From assembly GCF_024206495.1 (NCBI RefSeq), contig NZ_JAMBPQ010000029.1, positions 1 to 64,000 of the forward strand: a DNA stretch of 64,000 nt, in the 5' to 3' direction. The position numbers and the translations under genes were made by a program. The notes under the pieces were generated by a model that saw nothing but the letters and a program-made list of their open reading frames with translations, was not told the origin of the DNA and did not search any database. Source of the stretch: Paraburkholderia sp. CNPSo 3272 (GTDB lineage: Bacteria > Pseudomonadota > Gammaproteobacteria > Burkholderiales > Burkholderiaceae). This document shows positions 1-8,506 of this stretch, piece after piece. Within the stretch, counting starts at the first letter, position 1; each line of letters begins with the position of its first letter.

Positions 1-2
1 CG

Positions 3-239
3 GTGAAGTGCGAGCCGACCGAGATCAGCTTCGTGCGCGCCTTCCACGTCATCCAGTACGAATTGCACTGGGCCGCCGTCACCCGTGCGCAAGGCAAACT
101 CCCAGCCCTGCTGCAACGTCTGCGCCAGCGCCTCGTTGCACTCCTCAAAGAAGAACGGCCCGGTCGAAAATTCGAGCGGGCCGTGAAGGCTGTACCGAAA
201 CGTTATGCCGTCCGCGTCCTTAAAAAGGACCTTAACTGA
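3..239 (+). pseudogene. 3' end of an IS4-like transposase (partial at window edge)
   Basis: The reading frame is open from the left edge and ends in TGA at 237-239. It encodes about 78 residues with a run resembling 'EPTEISFVRAFHVIQ', followed by a basic tail rich in Arg, Lys and Leu. I recognise this as the C-terminal end of IS4-family transposases found in Burkholderia and relatives, where the catalytic YREK region lies upstream and outside this window. The GTG at position 3 is not a real start. Whether the element is intact or truncated cannot be judged from here. The A/T-rich stretch just after the stop could hold the terminal inverted repeat, but the other end is needed to prove it. Family assignment is from memory of the motif and is moderately sure. 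Confidence 0.6.
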
Positions 240-337
240 ACGGCATTAGGGCTTAGGCTCGTCTTTTTGTTTAGACTGACGGCACCGGGCCGTCGCATAG
301 CGAGAGAGGGCGGCCTTGCACGATTCAAGGAGCCGTC

Positions 338-1207
338 ATGCCCCACACGCACTACACCACGCTGATCTCGGCCGCCAATCTGCACGAACGCCTGACCGCC
401 GCGCCGGGCAGCGTGCTGGTTTTCGACTGCCGCTTCGATCTCGCCAACCCCGCCGCGGGTGAGAACGCCTATGCGCTCGGCCATCTGCCCGGCGCCCAAT
501 ACCTGCATCTGGACCGCGATCTCTCGGGGCCGAAGACCGGCAAGAACGGCCGCCATCCGCTGCCCGACCGCTCGGCACTCGTCGCCACGCTCCTGCTGCG
601 CGGGCTGAACGAAGGCCAGCAGGTCGTGGCCTACGACGCGCAAGGCGGCGCCTACGCCGCGCGCCTCTGGTGGCTCCTGCGCTGGCTCGGCCACGACTCA
701 GTGGCCGTGCTCGACGGCGGCCTCAAGGCGTGGGAGGCGGCGGGCTTCCCGCTCGTGCGCGACGTGCCCACGCCCGCACGCGGCACCTTCAAGGCCGGCG
801 CGCCGCTGCAGGTGACGGTGGACGCGCAGGCCATCGTCCGCAATCTCGCCACGCATGAACTCACGGTCGTCGACGCACGCGCCGCCGACCGCTATCGCGG
901 CGAGAATGAAACGATCGATCCGGTGGGCGGCCACATTCCTGGCGCGCGCAATCGGTTTTATCAGGACAATCTCACGCCGGATGGCCGCTTCAAGTCGGCG
1001 CATGCGCTGCGCGAGGATTTCACGGCGGTGCTGCCGGGCATCACGCCCGAACACGTGGTCCTGCAATGCGGCTCGGGCGTGACCGCCTGCCACAATGCGC
1101 TCGCGATGGAAATTGCCGGCCTGCACGGCGCGGCGCTCTATCCCGGTTCGTGGAGCGAATGGAGCGCCGATGCATCGCGGCCGGTCGCGACCGGCCCCAA
1201 CCCCTAA
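338..1207 (+). CDS. sseA: 3-mercaptopyruvate sulfurtransferase (tandem rhodanese)
   Basis: This is a 289-residue protein with two rhodanese domains: an inactive N-terminal one (about 10-135) and a catalytic C-terminal one (about 160-285). The active-site loop reads CGSGVTA with the sulfur-accepting cysteine at residue 244. In this family a CGSGVT loop, rather than the CRxGxR of thiosulfate sulfurtransferases, points to 3-mercaptopyruvate as sulfur donor. The enzyme is expected to be cytoplasmic and to transfer sulfane sulfur to thiol acceptors or cyanide. Its length is normal for the family. The ATG at 338 follows 'caaggagccgtc', a good ribosome-binding site. The gene stands alone between the transposase remnant and the convergent hydrolase gene. 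Substrate choice is inferred from the loop only. Confidence 0.9.
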   Translation: MPHTHYTTLISAANLHERLTAAPGSVLVFDCRFDLANPAAGENAYALGHLPGAQYLHLDRDLSGPKTGKNGRHPLPDRSALVATLLLRGLNEGQQVVAYDAQGGAYAARLWWLLRWLGHDSVAVLDGGLKAWEAAGFPLVRDVPTPARGTFKAGAPLQVTVDAQAIVRNLATHELTVVDARAADRYRGENETIDPVGGHIPGARNRFYQDNLTPDGRFKSAHALREDFTAVLPGITPEHVVLQCGSGVTACHNALAMEIAGLHGAALYPGSWSEWSADASRPVATGPNP

Positions 1208-1234
1208 GCCGGGTATCCGGAGCCGGGCACGGCG

Positions 1235-2107
1235 TCACACCACGCCGTGCTCCTTGAACCAGGCAATCGCGCGCTTCCAGCCATCCTCCGCATCGGCCTT
1301 GCGATAGCTCGGCCGGTAGTCCGCGAAGAACGCGTGGCCTGCGTCGTCGTACACGACGATTTGCGAGCCGCGCCCGCCCTGCGGACCCTGCGCGATGGCG
1401 GCCTTCATCTGCTCGAGCGTGTTCTGCGGAATGCTGTTGTCCTGCAAGCCATACATGCCGAGTACCGGCACCTGCAGACTGCCCGCGAGATCGAGTGGAT
1501 TCTGCGGCGAATTTTCCGTGTGTGCGCCCGCTACGCGGCCATACCAGGAAACCGCCGCCTTGATGCGCGGATTGTGCTCGGCATAAAGCCACGTGTAGAT
1601 GCCGCCCCAGCAGAAGCCATTGACGCCCACGCGCTTCAGATCGCCACCGTGCCCGCCAGCCCAGACAAGCGCCGCATCGATGTCGCCGAGCACCTGTGCA
1701 TCGGGCACCTTGCTCGCGATGTTCTCGCCGATTTGCTGCACTGTCGGGTACACCGAGGCATCGCCCTGACGCACGAAGAAGTCCGGCGCGATGGCCAGAT
1801 AGCCGAGCTTCGCGAAGCGGCGGCACACATCGGCGATATGCTCGTGTACGCCGAAGATCTCATGGATCACGATGATCACCGGCAAGTGCGTCTTGCCGAG
1901 CGGCTGCGCGCGATACGCCGGGACGAGCGTGTCGCCCGACTGGAAGCCGATCTCGCCGGCTTCGAGACCTTCGCTGTCGGTGTGGATGGTTTGCGCCGAG
2001 ACGGGCAGCACGGCAGCGGCGAATCCGCTGCCGAGCGCCGCCTTGATGAAGGTGCGCCGATCGAACGGTACGTGCGGGACGAGGCTATCGACTTCGGGTT
2101 TCAGCAT
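1235..2107 (-). CDS. Dienelactone hydrolase family protein, Tat-type signal
   Basis: This is a 290-residue alpha/beta hydrolase. A twin-arginine-like signal occupies residues 16-39 (DRRTFIKAALGSG, then a hydrophobic stretch ending VSAQ), so the protein is probably exported folded. The cysteine nucleophile elbow GFCWGG is at C166. D223 (LQDNS) and H258 (GHAFF) complete the Cys-Asp-His triad of the dienelactone hydrolase (DLH) family. AAGGAG lies 6 bases before the ATG at 2107. DLH enzymes open carboxymethylenebutenolide in chloroaromatic catabolism, but there are no ring-cleavage genes around this copy, so its natural substrate is unknown. It may be a general exported esterase. It is followed downstream by the convergent sseA. 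Confidence 0.85.
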   Translation of the reverse strand: MLKPEVDSLVPHVPFDRRTFIKAALGSGFAAAVLPVSAQTIHTDSEGLEAGEIGFQSGDTLVPAYRAQPLGKTHLPVIIVIHEIFGVHEHIADVCRRFAKLGYLAIAPDFFVRQGDASVYPTVQQIGENIASKVPDAQVLGDIDAALVWAGGHGGDLKRVGVNGFCWGGIYTWLYAEHNPRIKAAVSWYGRVAGAHTENSPQNPLDLAGSLQVPVLGMYGLQDNSIPQNTLEQMKAAIAQGPQGGRGSQIVVYDDAGHAFFADYRPSYRKADAEDGWKRAIAWFKEHGVV

Positions 2108-2191
2108 GCAGCGCTCCTTGAAGATAGATCGAACAGCGGAAACAGGCAGAATAGCGCCGCCCCGGACGCAAGCGCCGCTCGGTGCAGCCGC

Positions 2192-3568
2192 TCAGTGCAG
2201 CTTCACGCGCGGCAACGTCGTGCGGCGCAGCCAGTGCGCGAAGGTATCGAGCACCATGCGCGCGTAGCCGTGCAGCGCCGCGATGTGCAGCCGGTACAGC
2301 GACATGTACATGAAACGGGCGAACAACCCTTCGATCAACATATTCCCGCCGATCAGCCCGCCCATCAGGTTGCCGACCGCGCTGAAGTGCCCGAGCGACA
2401 CCAGCGAGCCGAAGTCGCGATAAGTGAACTCCTCGAGCGGCTTGCCGGCGAGCAGATTGCCCAGCGACTTGAACAGGAAAGTGGCCTGCTGGTGCGCGGC
2501 TTGCGCGCGCGGCGGCACCCCGCGCTCGTGGCCCGGCCATTCGCAGGCCGCGCAGTCGCCGAGCGCGAAGATGTTGTCGTCGAGTTCCGTTTGCAGCGTA
2601 CGGCGCACGATCAGTTGGCCGAGCTTGTTGACAGTGAGACCGTCGAGCCGCGAGAGCACAGCCGGCGCGGTAATGCCAGCGGCCCAGACCGTGAGGTCCG
2701 CGCGCAGGTTCTTGCCGCTCGCGGTGCGCACGACGCCAGGCGCCACTTCGATCACGCGCTCGCTCGTCAGCAGCTTCACGCCGAGCTTCTGCAGCAGCTC
2801 GCCCGTTGCCGACGAAACGCGCTCGGGCAATGCCGGCAGGATGCGCGGGCCCGCCTCGATCAGCACGATGCCCACGTCGTTGCGCGGATCGAGCTTGTGC
2901 AGTCCATAGGCCGACAGCACCTGCGCGGTGTTGCGCAGCTCGGCGGAAAGCTCGACGCCCGTCGCGCCCGCGCCGATGATCGCCACCTGCACGCGCGGCT
3001 CGGCGCCGGCGTCCATGGCCGGCGCGAGGTCGTCCGCCGTGACCTCCGCCGCGACTTTTTCGGGCGCCTGATGTTCGGCGCGCATACACGCGGCGATCAA
3101 GCGCTTGCGAAAGCGCTCGGCTTGCTCGACGGTGTCGAGCGCGATGGAATTCTCGGCCGCGCCCGGCACACCGAAAAAGTGCGTCGTGCTGCCGATTGCG
3201 AGCACGAGCGTATCGTATTCGAGCACGCGCTCGGGCAGCATTTCCGCACCGTCTTCGTCGAGCACGTGCCCGAGCGTGATGCGCTTCGCCGCGCGGTCGA
3301 GGCCGGTCAGCTCGCCCTGCTGGAACTCGAAGCCGTGCCAGCGCGCCTGCGCTGGATATTCGAGCTGATGGGTGAACGGATCCATGCTGCCCGCCGCGAC
3401 TTCGTGCAGGAGCGGTTTCCAGATATGCGTTGGATTGCGGTCGACCAGCGTGATCGATGCCGCCTGCGGCTTGCCCCGCTTCGCGCGCGCTTCGCCGTAA
3501 CGGTCGCCGAGCCGCGTTGCCAGTTCCAGCCCGCCTGCGCCTCCTCCCACAACGATAAAGCGATGCAT
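2192..3568 (-). CDS. ndh: Type II NADH dehydrogenase (NDH-2)
   Basis: This 458-residue flavoprotein of the pyridine nucleotide-disulphide oxidoreductase superfamily oxidises NADH at the inner face of the membrane and passes electrons to quinone without pumping protons. The FAD-binding loop VVGGGAGGLE sits at residues 5-14. A second Rossmann loop, IIGAGATGVELS, near residue 180 binds NADH, and ALGDCAACEW near 330 is the second FAD contact. The C-terminal 60 residues contain amphipathic and hydrophobic stretches typical of membrane attachment. The frame is open further upstream, but I chose the ATG at 3568 because the FAD loop begins right after it and ACGGAGAG precedes it. It is monocistronic, downstream of polA on the same strand. 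Confidence 0.92.
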   Translation of the reverse strand: MHRFIVVGGGAGGLELATRLGDRYGEARAKRGKPQAASITLVDRNPTHIWKPLLHEVAAGSMDPFTHQLEYPAQARWHGFEFQQGELTGLDRAAKRITLGHVLDEDGAEMLPERVLEYDTLVLAIGSTTHFFGVPGAAENSIALDTVEQAERFRKRLIAACMRAEHQAPEKVAAEVTADDLAPAMDAGAEPRVQVAIIGAGATGVELSAELRNTAQVLSAYGLHKLDPRNDVGIVLIEAGPRILPALPERVSSATGELLQKLGVKLLTSERVIEVAPGVVRTASGKNLRADLTVWAAGITAPAVLSRLDGLTVNKLGQLIVRRTLQTELDDNIFALGDCAACEWPGHERGVPPRAQAAHQQATFLFKSLGNLLAGKPLEEFTYRDFGSLVSLGHFSAVGNLMGGLIGGNMLIEGLFARFMYMSLYRLHIAALHGYARMVLDTFAHWLRRTTLPRVKLH

Positions 3569-3826
3569 AGACTCTCCGTGCATGTCGAAAGGCGATAGAA
3601 AGGCCGATGCATCGACAACATGACGTGCGAGGCACCGGCCTTCAGTCAAATCATTGTCGGCTGACGGAGCGCGCGGCGGCAACCCTTGCGGCGCGCATTC
3701 GCGACATCACGCACGCGAGGCTTGCCTTATCGCGCGCGTGCAGTTACATCCTGGTTACGGCTTTGCGGCGGCACAGCGCATTCAGTATGTACTTAGTAGA
3801 GCTTCGCTAAGCACCTTGACGCGTCT

Positions 3827-6634
3827 TCAGTGCGCCTCTTCCCAGTTCTCGCCCACGCCCACTTCGGCGACGAGCGGCACCTTGAGCTGCGCCACCGAGC
3901 ACATCAGCTCGGGCAAGCGCTTGCGCACTTCGGCGAGTTCGTCGCCCGGCACTTCGAGCACGAGTTCATCGTGCACCTGCATGATCATCTTCGTGCCGAT
4001 CTTGCGTTCGTCGAGCCATTTCTGCACCGCGACCATGGAAAGCTTGATGAGGTCGGCGGCCGTGCCCTGCATGGGCGCGTTGATGGCGGCGCGCTCGGCG
4101 GCCTGGCGGCGCGGGCCGTTGCCGCCGTTGATCTCGGGCAGCCACAGGCGGCGCCCGAAGACAGTCTCCACGTAGCCGCGCGACTTCGCGTCCATGCGCG
4201 TTTCGTCCATATAGCGCGCCACACCCGGATAGCGCGCGAAATAACGGTCGATATAAAGCTTCGCCGCGTCGCGCGTAATGCCGAGATTCGATGCGAGGCC
4301 GAAGGCGCTCATGCCGTAAATCAGGCCGAAATTGATGACCTTGGCGATGCGCCGCTGGTCCGCGCTCACTTCGAGCGGCGTGACGCCGAACACCTCGGAA
4401 GCCGTAGCGCGGTGAATATCGTCGCCGCGCGCGAACGCCGCGAGCAGCGACTCGTCGCCCGAGATATGCGCCATGATGCGCAGTTCGATCTGCGAGTAGT
4501 CGGCGGAAACGATCTTGTGACCCGGCGGCGCGATGAACGCCTCGCGAATGCGCCGGCCTTCGCCCGTACGCACGGGGATGTTCTGCAGATTCGGATCGTT
4601 CGACGCAAGACGGCCCGTGACCGCCACGGCCTGCGCGTAGTTCGTGTGCACGCGGCCCGTTTGCGCGTTCACCATGCGCGGCAGCTTGTCGGTATACGTG
4701 GACTTGAGCTTGGCAAGCCCGCGATGCTCGAGCAGGATCTTGGGCAGCGGGTAATCCTCGGCGAGCTTTTGCAGCACTTCTTCGTCGGTGGAAGGCGCGC
4801 CGCTCGGCGTTTTCTTCACGACCGGCAACTGCAGCTTCTCGAAGAAGATCTGACCGATCTGCTTGGGCGAGCCCAGATTGAATTCGCCGCCCGCGAGCGC
4901 ATACGCTTCCTCTTCGAGCGCGATGAGCCGCACGGCAATTTCCGCGCTCTGCTTTTCCAGCCTCTCGGTGTCGATCAGCACACCGTTGCGCTCCATCTTG
5001 CGAAGCACGCGCGACGTGAGCAGTTCGATGTGGCGATACACGTAATCGAGGCCCTTCTCGGGCGCGATCTGCGGATAGAGCGCGCGATGCAGTTGCAGCG
5101 TGACATCGGCGTCTTCGGCAGCGTATTCGGCGGCCTTGTCGAGCGAGACGTCGTCGAAACCGATCTGCTGCGCGCCCTTGCCCGCCACCTCTTCGTACTT
5201 GATCGTCTTGATGCCGAGATGGCGCAGCGCGAGGCTGTCCATGTCGTGGTTGCGATGCGATTCGAGCACATACGATTCGAGCAGCGTGTCATGCTCCACG
5301 CCGTTCAGCTCGATACCATAGTTCGCGAGCACCTGCTCGTCGTACTTCATGTGCTGGCCGACTTTCTTGTGCTGCTCGCTTTCGAGCCACGGCTTCAGGC
5401 GCGCGAGCACTTCGTCCTGCGGCAGTTGATCGGGCGCGTCCGGGCCGCGATGCGCGAGCGGCAAATAGGCGGCCACGCCAGGTTCCGTCGAGAACGAGAT
5501 GCCGACGAGCTTCGCGACCATCGGATCGAGCGCCGTGGTCTCGGTGTCGAACGCGGTGAGTTCGGCGTCTTCGATTCGCCTGAGCCATGTGTCGAATTGC
5601 GGCCACGTCTGGATCGTTTCGTAGTGGCGCGGGGCATCGACGAACAGCGCGGGCTGCACGATCGCATCTTTTTCGGGCGCGTCGCCCTGGGTCGCGGCGG
5701 GCACCGTCTCCCTTTGCTGACTCGCTTCGGTGACTTCGCGCAGCCAGGTCTTGAAGCCGTGTCGCGCGAAGATATCGCGCAGTTCTTCGCGCGCTTCGGC
5801 TCGCGTGGCGAGCGACGCTTCGATCGACTCGAGATGCGGCGTCAGATCGCAAGCCGTTTCCACCGTGACGAGCTTTCTCGCCATCGGCAGGAAGTCGAGC
5901 GCGTCGCGCAGATAGCCGCCCACAGCGCCCTTGATTTCATCCGCATGCGCGATCACGCCGTCGAGCGAGTCGTATTGCGTGAGCCATTTGACCGCCGTTT
6001 TCGGGCCGCACTTGTTCACGCCCGGCACGTTGTCGACGGTGTCGCCGATGAGCGAGAGATAATCGATGATGCGCTCCGGCGGCACGCCGAACTTCGCGAT
6101 CACGCCTTCGCGATCGAGCGTTTCATTCGTCATCGTGTTGATGAGCGTGACGTGGTCCGTCACGAGCTGCGCGAGGTCCTTGTCGCCCGTGGAAACGATG
6201 ACCTTCATGCCGAGATTCTCGGCTTGGTGCGCAAGCGTGCCGATCACGTCGTCGGCCTCCACGCCTTCGATCATCAGGAGCGGCCAGCCGAGCGCGCGCA
6301 CGGCCGTGTGAATGGGCTCGATTTGTGCAGCGAGCGGCTCGGGCATGGAAGGCCGGTTGGCCTTGTACTCGGGATACCAGTCGTCGCGGAACGTCTTGCC
6401 CTTTGCATCGAACACGCACGCGCTATACTCTGCCGTAACGTCCTTGCGCATGCGACGCAGCATGTTGATGATGCCGTATAGCGCGCCCGTGGGTTCGCCG
6501 CCAGGACCGCGCAGATCCGGCATCGCATGGAAGGCCCGATAGAGGTAGCTAGAACCGTCGACCAGCAGCAGGGTCTTACCTTCCAGCCCGTTTTGTAGCT
6601 TTAGCTTTGTATCCACGCGTAGTTCTTCAGGCAT
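3827..6634 (-). CDS. polA: DNA polymerase I
   Basis: This 935-residue enzyme carries all three activities: 5'-3' exonuclease (about 15-300), 3'-5' exonuclease (about 340-520) and family A polymerase (about 560-935). The proofreading domain keeps its DTET metal motif. Polymerase motif A is SADYSQIELR (D712), motif B is RRIAKVINFGLIYG, and motif C is QVHDEL (D889). It acts in Okazaki fragment maturation and excision repair. A TTG lies three codons upstream at 6643. I chose the ATG at 6634, although no clear ribosome-binding site precedes either. The start codon lies one base from the divergent start of the LOG-family gene, so each gene's leader would lie inside the other. Confidence 0.96.
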   Translation of the reverse strand: MPEELRVDTKLKLQNGLEGKTLLLVDGSSYLYRAFHAMPDLRGPGGEPTGALYGIINMLRRMRKDVTAEYSACVFDAKGKTFRDDWYPEYKANRPSMPEPLAAQIEPIHTAVRALGWPLLMIEGVEADDVIGTLAHQAENLGMKVIVSTGDKDLAQLVTDHVTLINTMTNETLDREGVIAKFGVPPERIIDYLSLIGDTVDNVPGVNKCGPKTAVKWLTQYDSLDGVIAHADEIKGAVGGYLRDALDFLPMARKLVTVETACDLTPHLESIEASLATRAEAREELRDIFARHGFKTWLREVTEASQQRETVPAATQGDAPEKDAIVQPALFVDAPRHYETIQTWPQFDTWLRRIEDAELTAFDTETTALDPMVAKLVGISFSTEPGVAAYLPLAHRGPDAPDQLPQDEVLARLKPWLESEQHKKVGQHMKYDEQVLANYGIELNGVEHDTLLESYVLESHRNHDMDSLALRHLGIKTIKYEEVAGKGAQQIGFDDVSLDKAAEYAAEDADVTLQLHRALYPQIAPEKGLDYVYRHIELLTSRVLRKMERNGVLIDTERLEKQSAEIAVRLIALEEEAYALAGGEFNLGSPKQIGQIFFEKLQLPVVKKTPSGAPSTDEEVLQKLAEDYPLPKILLEHRGLAKLKSTYTDKLPRMVNAQTGRVHTNYAQAVAVTGRLASNDPNLQNIPVRTGEGRRIREAFIAPPGHKIVSADYSQIELRIMAHISGDESLLAAFARGDDIHRATASEVFGVTPLEVSADQRRIAKVINFGLIYGMSAFGLASNLGITRDAAKLYIDRYFARYPGVARYMDETRMDAKSRGYVETVFGRRLWLPEINGGNGPRRQAAERAAINAPMQGTAADLIKLSMVAVQKWLDERKIGTKMIMQVHDELVLEVPGDELAEVRKRLPELMCSVAQLKVPLVAEVGVGENWEEAH

Positions 6635-6635
6635 T

Positions 6636-7403
6636 ATGGACAAGAGAAAAGTGATTCCGAGTCTGCGTTCACTCGCAGATCAAGAGCGCGCGACGGCCAA
6701 GAAGGCGCGCGCATCGTGGCAGATGTTCACGATTATGGCAGAGTTTATCGAGGCGACCGAGTACCTGTCCGAGATCCGGCCGGCGGTCAGCATCTACGGT
6801 TCCGCCCGCCTGAAACCGGAGTCGGAGTACTTTCAGCTCGCCTCCACCATCGCGCGCAAGGTGTCCGATGCGGGCTTTGCGGTGATCTCCGGCGGCGGCC
6901 CCGGCATCATGGAAGCCGCGAACCAGGGCGCGCATGCGGGCAAGTCGCCTTCGGTGGGCCTGAACATCGAGTTGCCGCACGAGCAGTCAGGCAACCAGTG
7001 GCAGGACATTTCGTTGCGCTTCCGCCATTTCTTCACACGCAAGGTCACGTTCGTGAAGAACTCGGACGCCGTGATCGTCATGCCCGGCGGCTTCGGCACG
7101 CTCGACGAACTGGCCGAAGTGCTCACGCTCATCCAGACAAAAAAGTCGCGTCACGTGCCCATCATTCTGGTGGGCGCCGACTTCTGGAAGGGACTGCTCG
7201 ACTGGTTCCGCTCGGCGCTCGTGCCCATGGGCCTCATCAATCCCGAAGATATGGACCTGATGCAGGTGATCGACGACCCGGACCAGGTGCTCGAAGCCGT
7301 TCTCAAGTTCTACGAAGATGCGGACACTGCCGAAGATACCGGCAAGGAGCACCCGGCGCGCCGCGACCGCGACTCCGACGAAGACCGGATGTTCTATCTC
7401 TGA
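6636..7403 (+). CDS. LOG-family (TIGR00730-type) Rossmann-fold protein
   Basis: The 255-residue protein has the two signature elements of the lysine-decarboxylase-like/LOG family: SGGGPGIMEAAN at about residues 86-97 and PGGFGTLDE at about 149-157. Family members, including plant LOG, are cytokinin riboside 5'-monophosphate phosphoribohydrolases that cleave nucleoside monophosphates. Bacterial copies are often annotated as lysine decarboxylases wrongly. A charged N-terminal helix of about 30 residues precedes the Rossmann fold, and the acidic tail ends EDRMFYL. The ATG at 6636 has only a weak CAGG upstream. An internal ATG near residue 30 is possible, but the N-terminal helix looks coding. 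The gene is transcribed divergently from polA with a one-base gap between start codons. Confidence 0.85.
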   Translation: MDKRKVIPSLRSLADQERATAKKARASWQMFTIMAEFIEATEYLSEIRPAVSIYGSARLKPESEYFQLASTIARKVSDAGFAVISGGGPGIMEAANQGAHAGKSPSVGLNIELPHEQSGNQWQDISLRFRHFFTRKVTFVKNSDAVIVMPGGFGTLDELAEVLTLIQTKKSRHVPIILVGADFWKGLLDWFRSALVPMGLINPEDMDLMQVIDDPDQVLEAVLKFYEDADTAEDTGKEHPARRDRDSDEDRMFYL

Positions 7404-7418
7404 TGCACGCTTGCGGAT

Positions 7419-7445
7419 GGCCTGCGGTTAATGTTTTCGCAGGCC
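7419..7445. terminator. Hairpin between convergent genes, weak terminator candidate
   Basis: GGCCTGCG (7419-7426) pairs perfectly with CGCAGGCC (7438-7445) around an 11-base A/T-rich loop. It lies 16 bases after the LOG-family stop and before the end of the convergent LysR gene. No clear uridine run follows on either strand, so factor-independent termination is uncertain. Confidence 0.4.
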
Positions 7446-7479
7446 TTCGCACCGCTCGTGCATCAGCGCATCACTCCCC

Positions 7480-8406
7480 TCATGCTTTCTCCGCGCTTGC
7501 GGGCACGCCGGACGCACCGAGCGGCGCCCGCGCGCTCGCCTGCTCTTCCAGCCAGCGGCAAAACTGCACGACGAGCGGCGCTTGCGCCACCTCGCGGCGC
7601 GCCACCCACCAGTAGCCGCGCGCGTCGAGATGCGGCCCCGCGAGCGGGGTGACGAGACGCCCCGACGCGAGTTCGTCATCGAGCAGCGGCAGCGGGCCGA
7701 GCGCGACGCCCAGTCCATCCACGGCGGCCTGCAAGGCCAGATAGAAGTGGTCGAACGACTGCTTCTTGCGGCATTTGGCTTTCACGCCTGCAGCCGCGAG
7801 CCAGGTGCGCCACGCATCGGGGCGCGTGTCCGAGTGCAGCAGCACGTGGCGTGCAAGATCGCTTGCCTGATGAATCGGCGCACGTTTGAGCAGCGCCGGA
7901 CTGCACACCGGCAGTTCCGTCTCGTCGAGAAAATGACCGGCCTCGCAGTCGGGCCAGTGGGCTGGACCGCGCCGCACGGCCACGTCGAAGCCTTCGAGCG
8001 TCTCGACCGGCGCGTTCGAGGTCGACAGGCGCAACTCGACGTTCGGCGCGAGGCGCTGAAACTGCGAGAGCCGCGGCAGCAGCCATTTCATCGCGAAGGT
8101 GGGCAGCGCGCTCACGCGCAGCACGTGCACCACGCCCGTGTCGCGCAATTGGCTGGTTGCGCGCGCGATGTCGTCGAATGCGGACTGCACGGCCGCGAGG
8201 TAGCGCCGCCCGTCCTCGGTCAGCGCGACCCGTTTGCCGTGCCGGTGAAACACCTGCACGCCGACCCACGCCTCGAGCGCGGCCACCTGCCGGCTGATGG
8301 CACCGTGAGTCACATTGAGCTCGCCCGCCGCAGCGGAGAAGCTGTTGTGCCGTGCAGCGGCTTCGAACGCGCGCAGCGCGGGAAAGGGAGGAAGGGAGCG
8401 TGCCAT
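7480..8406 (-). CDS. LysR-family regulator, GcvA-like
   Basis: This 308-residue LysR-type regulator has the winged helix-turn-helix at about residues 5-65. The sequence PPFPALRAFEAAARHNSFSA is characteristic of the GcvA/AmpR branch. The effector-binding domain spans about 92-295. The gene is divergent from the chromate transporter pair with about 100 bases between starts, the usual arrangement for a LysR regulator controlling its neighbour. A perfect inverted repeat, CTTGTGA-N7-TCACAAG, lies immediately in front of its start codon and contains a T-N11-A LysR box. I infer autoregulation and control of the transporter. The effector is unknown. Confidence 0.88.
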   Translation of the reverse strand: MARSLPPFPALRAFEAAARHNSFSAAAGELNVTHGAISRQVAALEAWVGVQVFHRHGKRVALTEDGRRYLAAVQSAFDDIARATSQLRDTGVVHVLRVSALPTFAMKWLLPRLSQFQRLAPNVELRLSTSNAPVETLEGFDVAVRRGPAHWPDCEAGHFLDETELPVCSPALLKRAPIHQASDLARHVLLHSDTRPDAWRTWLAAAGVKAKCRKKQSFDHFYLALQAAVDGLGVALGPLPLLDDELASGRLVTPLAGPHLDARGYWWVARREVAQAPLVVQFCRWLEEQASARAPLGASGVPASAEKA

Positions 8407-8407
8407 G

Positions 8408-8428
8408 CTTGTGAGTGTAGATCACAAG
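8408..8428. promoter_or_regulatory. Inverted repeat, probable LysR operator
   Basis: CTTGTGA (8408-8414) and TCACAAG (8422-8428) form a perfect 7-base inverted repeat with a 7-base centre. It contains T8412-N11-A8424, the LysR box pattern. It begins two bases upstream of the LysR start codon and is about 80 bases from the chromate transporter start, so binding there would block LysR translation or transcription. Confidence 0.55.
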
Positions 8429-8506
8429 AGCACGCCATAGAAATCGTTTTGCCGCGCGCGCGATTGGGCTTAATCTCCGAACTTGCCTCAGAAGTTCCTT
8501 CCATTC

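Noticed and set aside
1247..3598. 783-codon open frame on the plus strand opposite the hydrolase and NDH-2 genes
   Set aside because: It is antisense to two clear genes, rich in Arg, Ala and His, and lacks any domain. High GC content leaves long antisense frames open.
3830..6481. 883-codon open frame opposite polA
   Set aside because: It is a GC-driven antisense shadow of DNA polymerase I, with repetitive Arg/His/Asp composition and no start signal.
8408..8428. CRP-like site TGTGA-N7-TCACA
   Set aside because: CRP sites have a 6-base centre. The 7-base centre and T-N11-A spacing fit a LysR site better, with the LysR gene adjacent.
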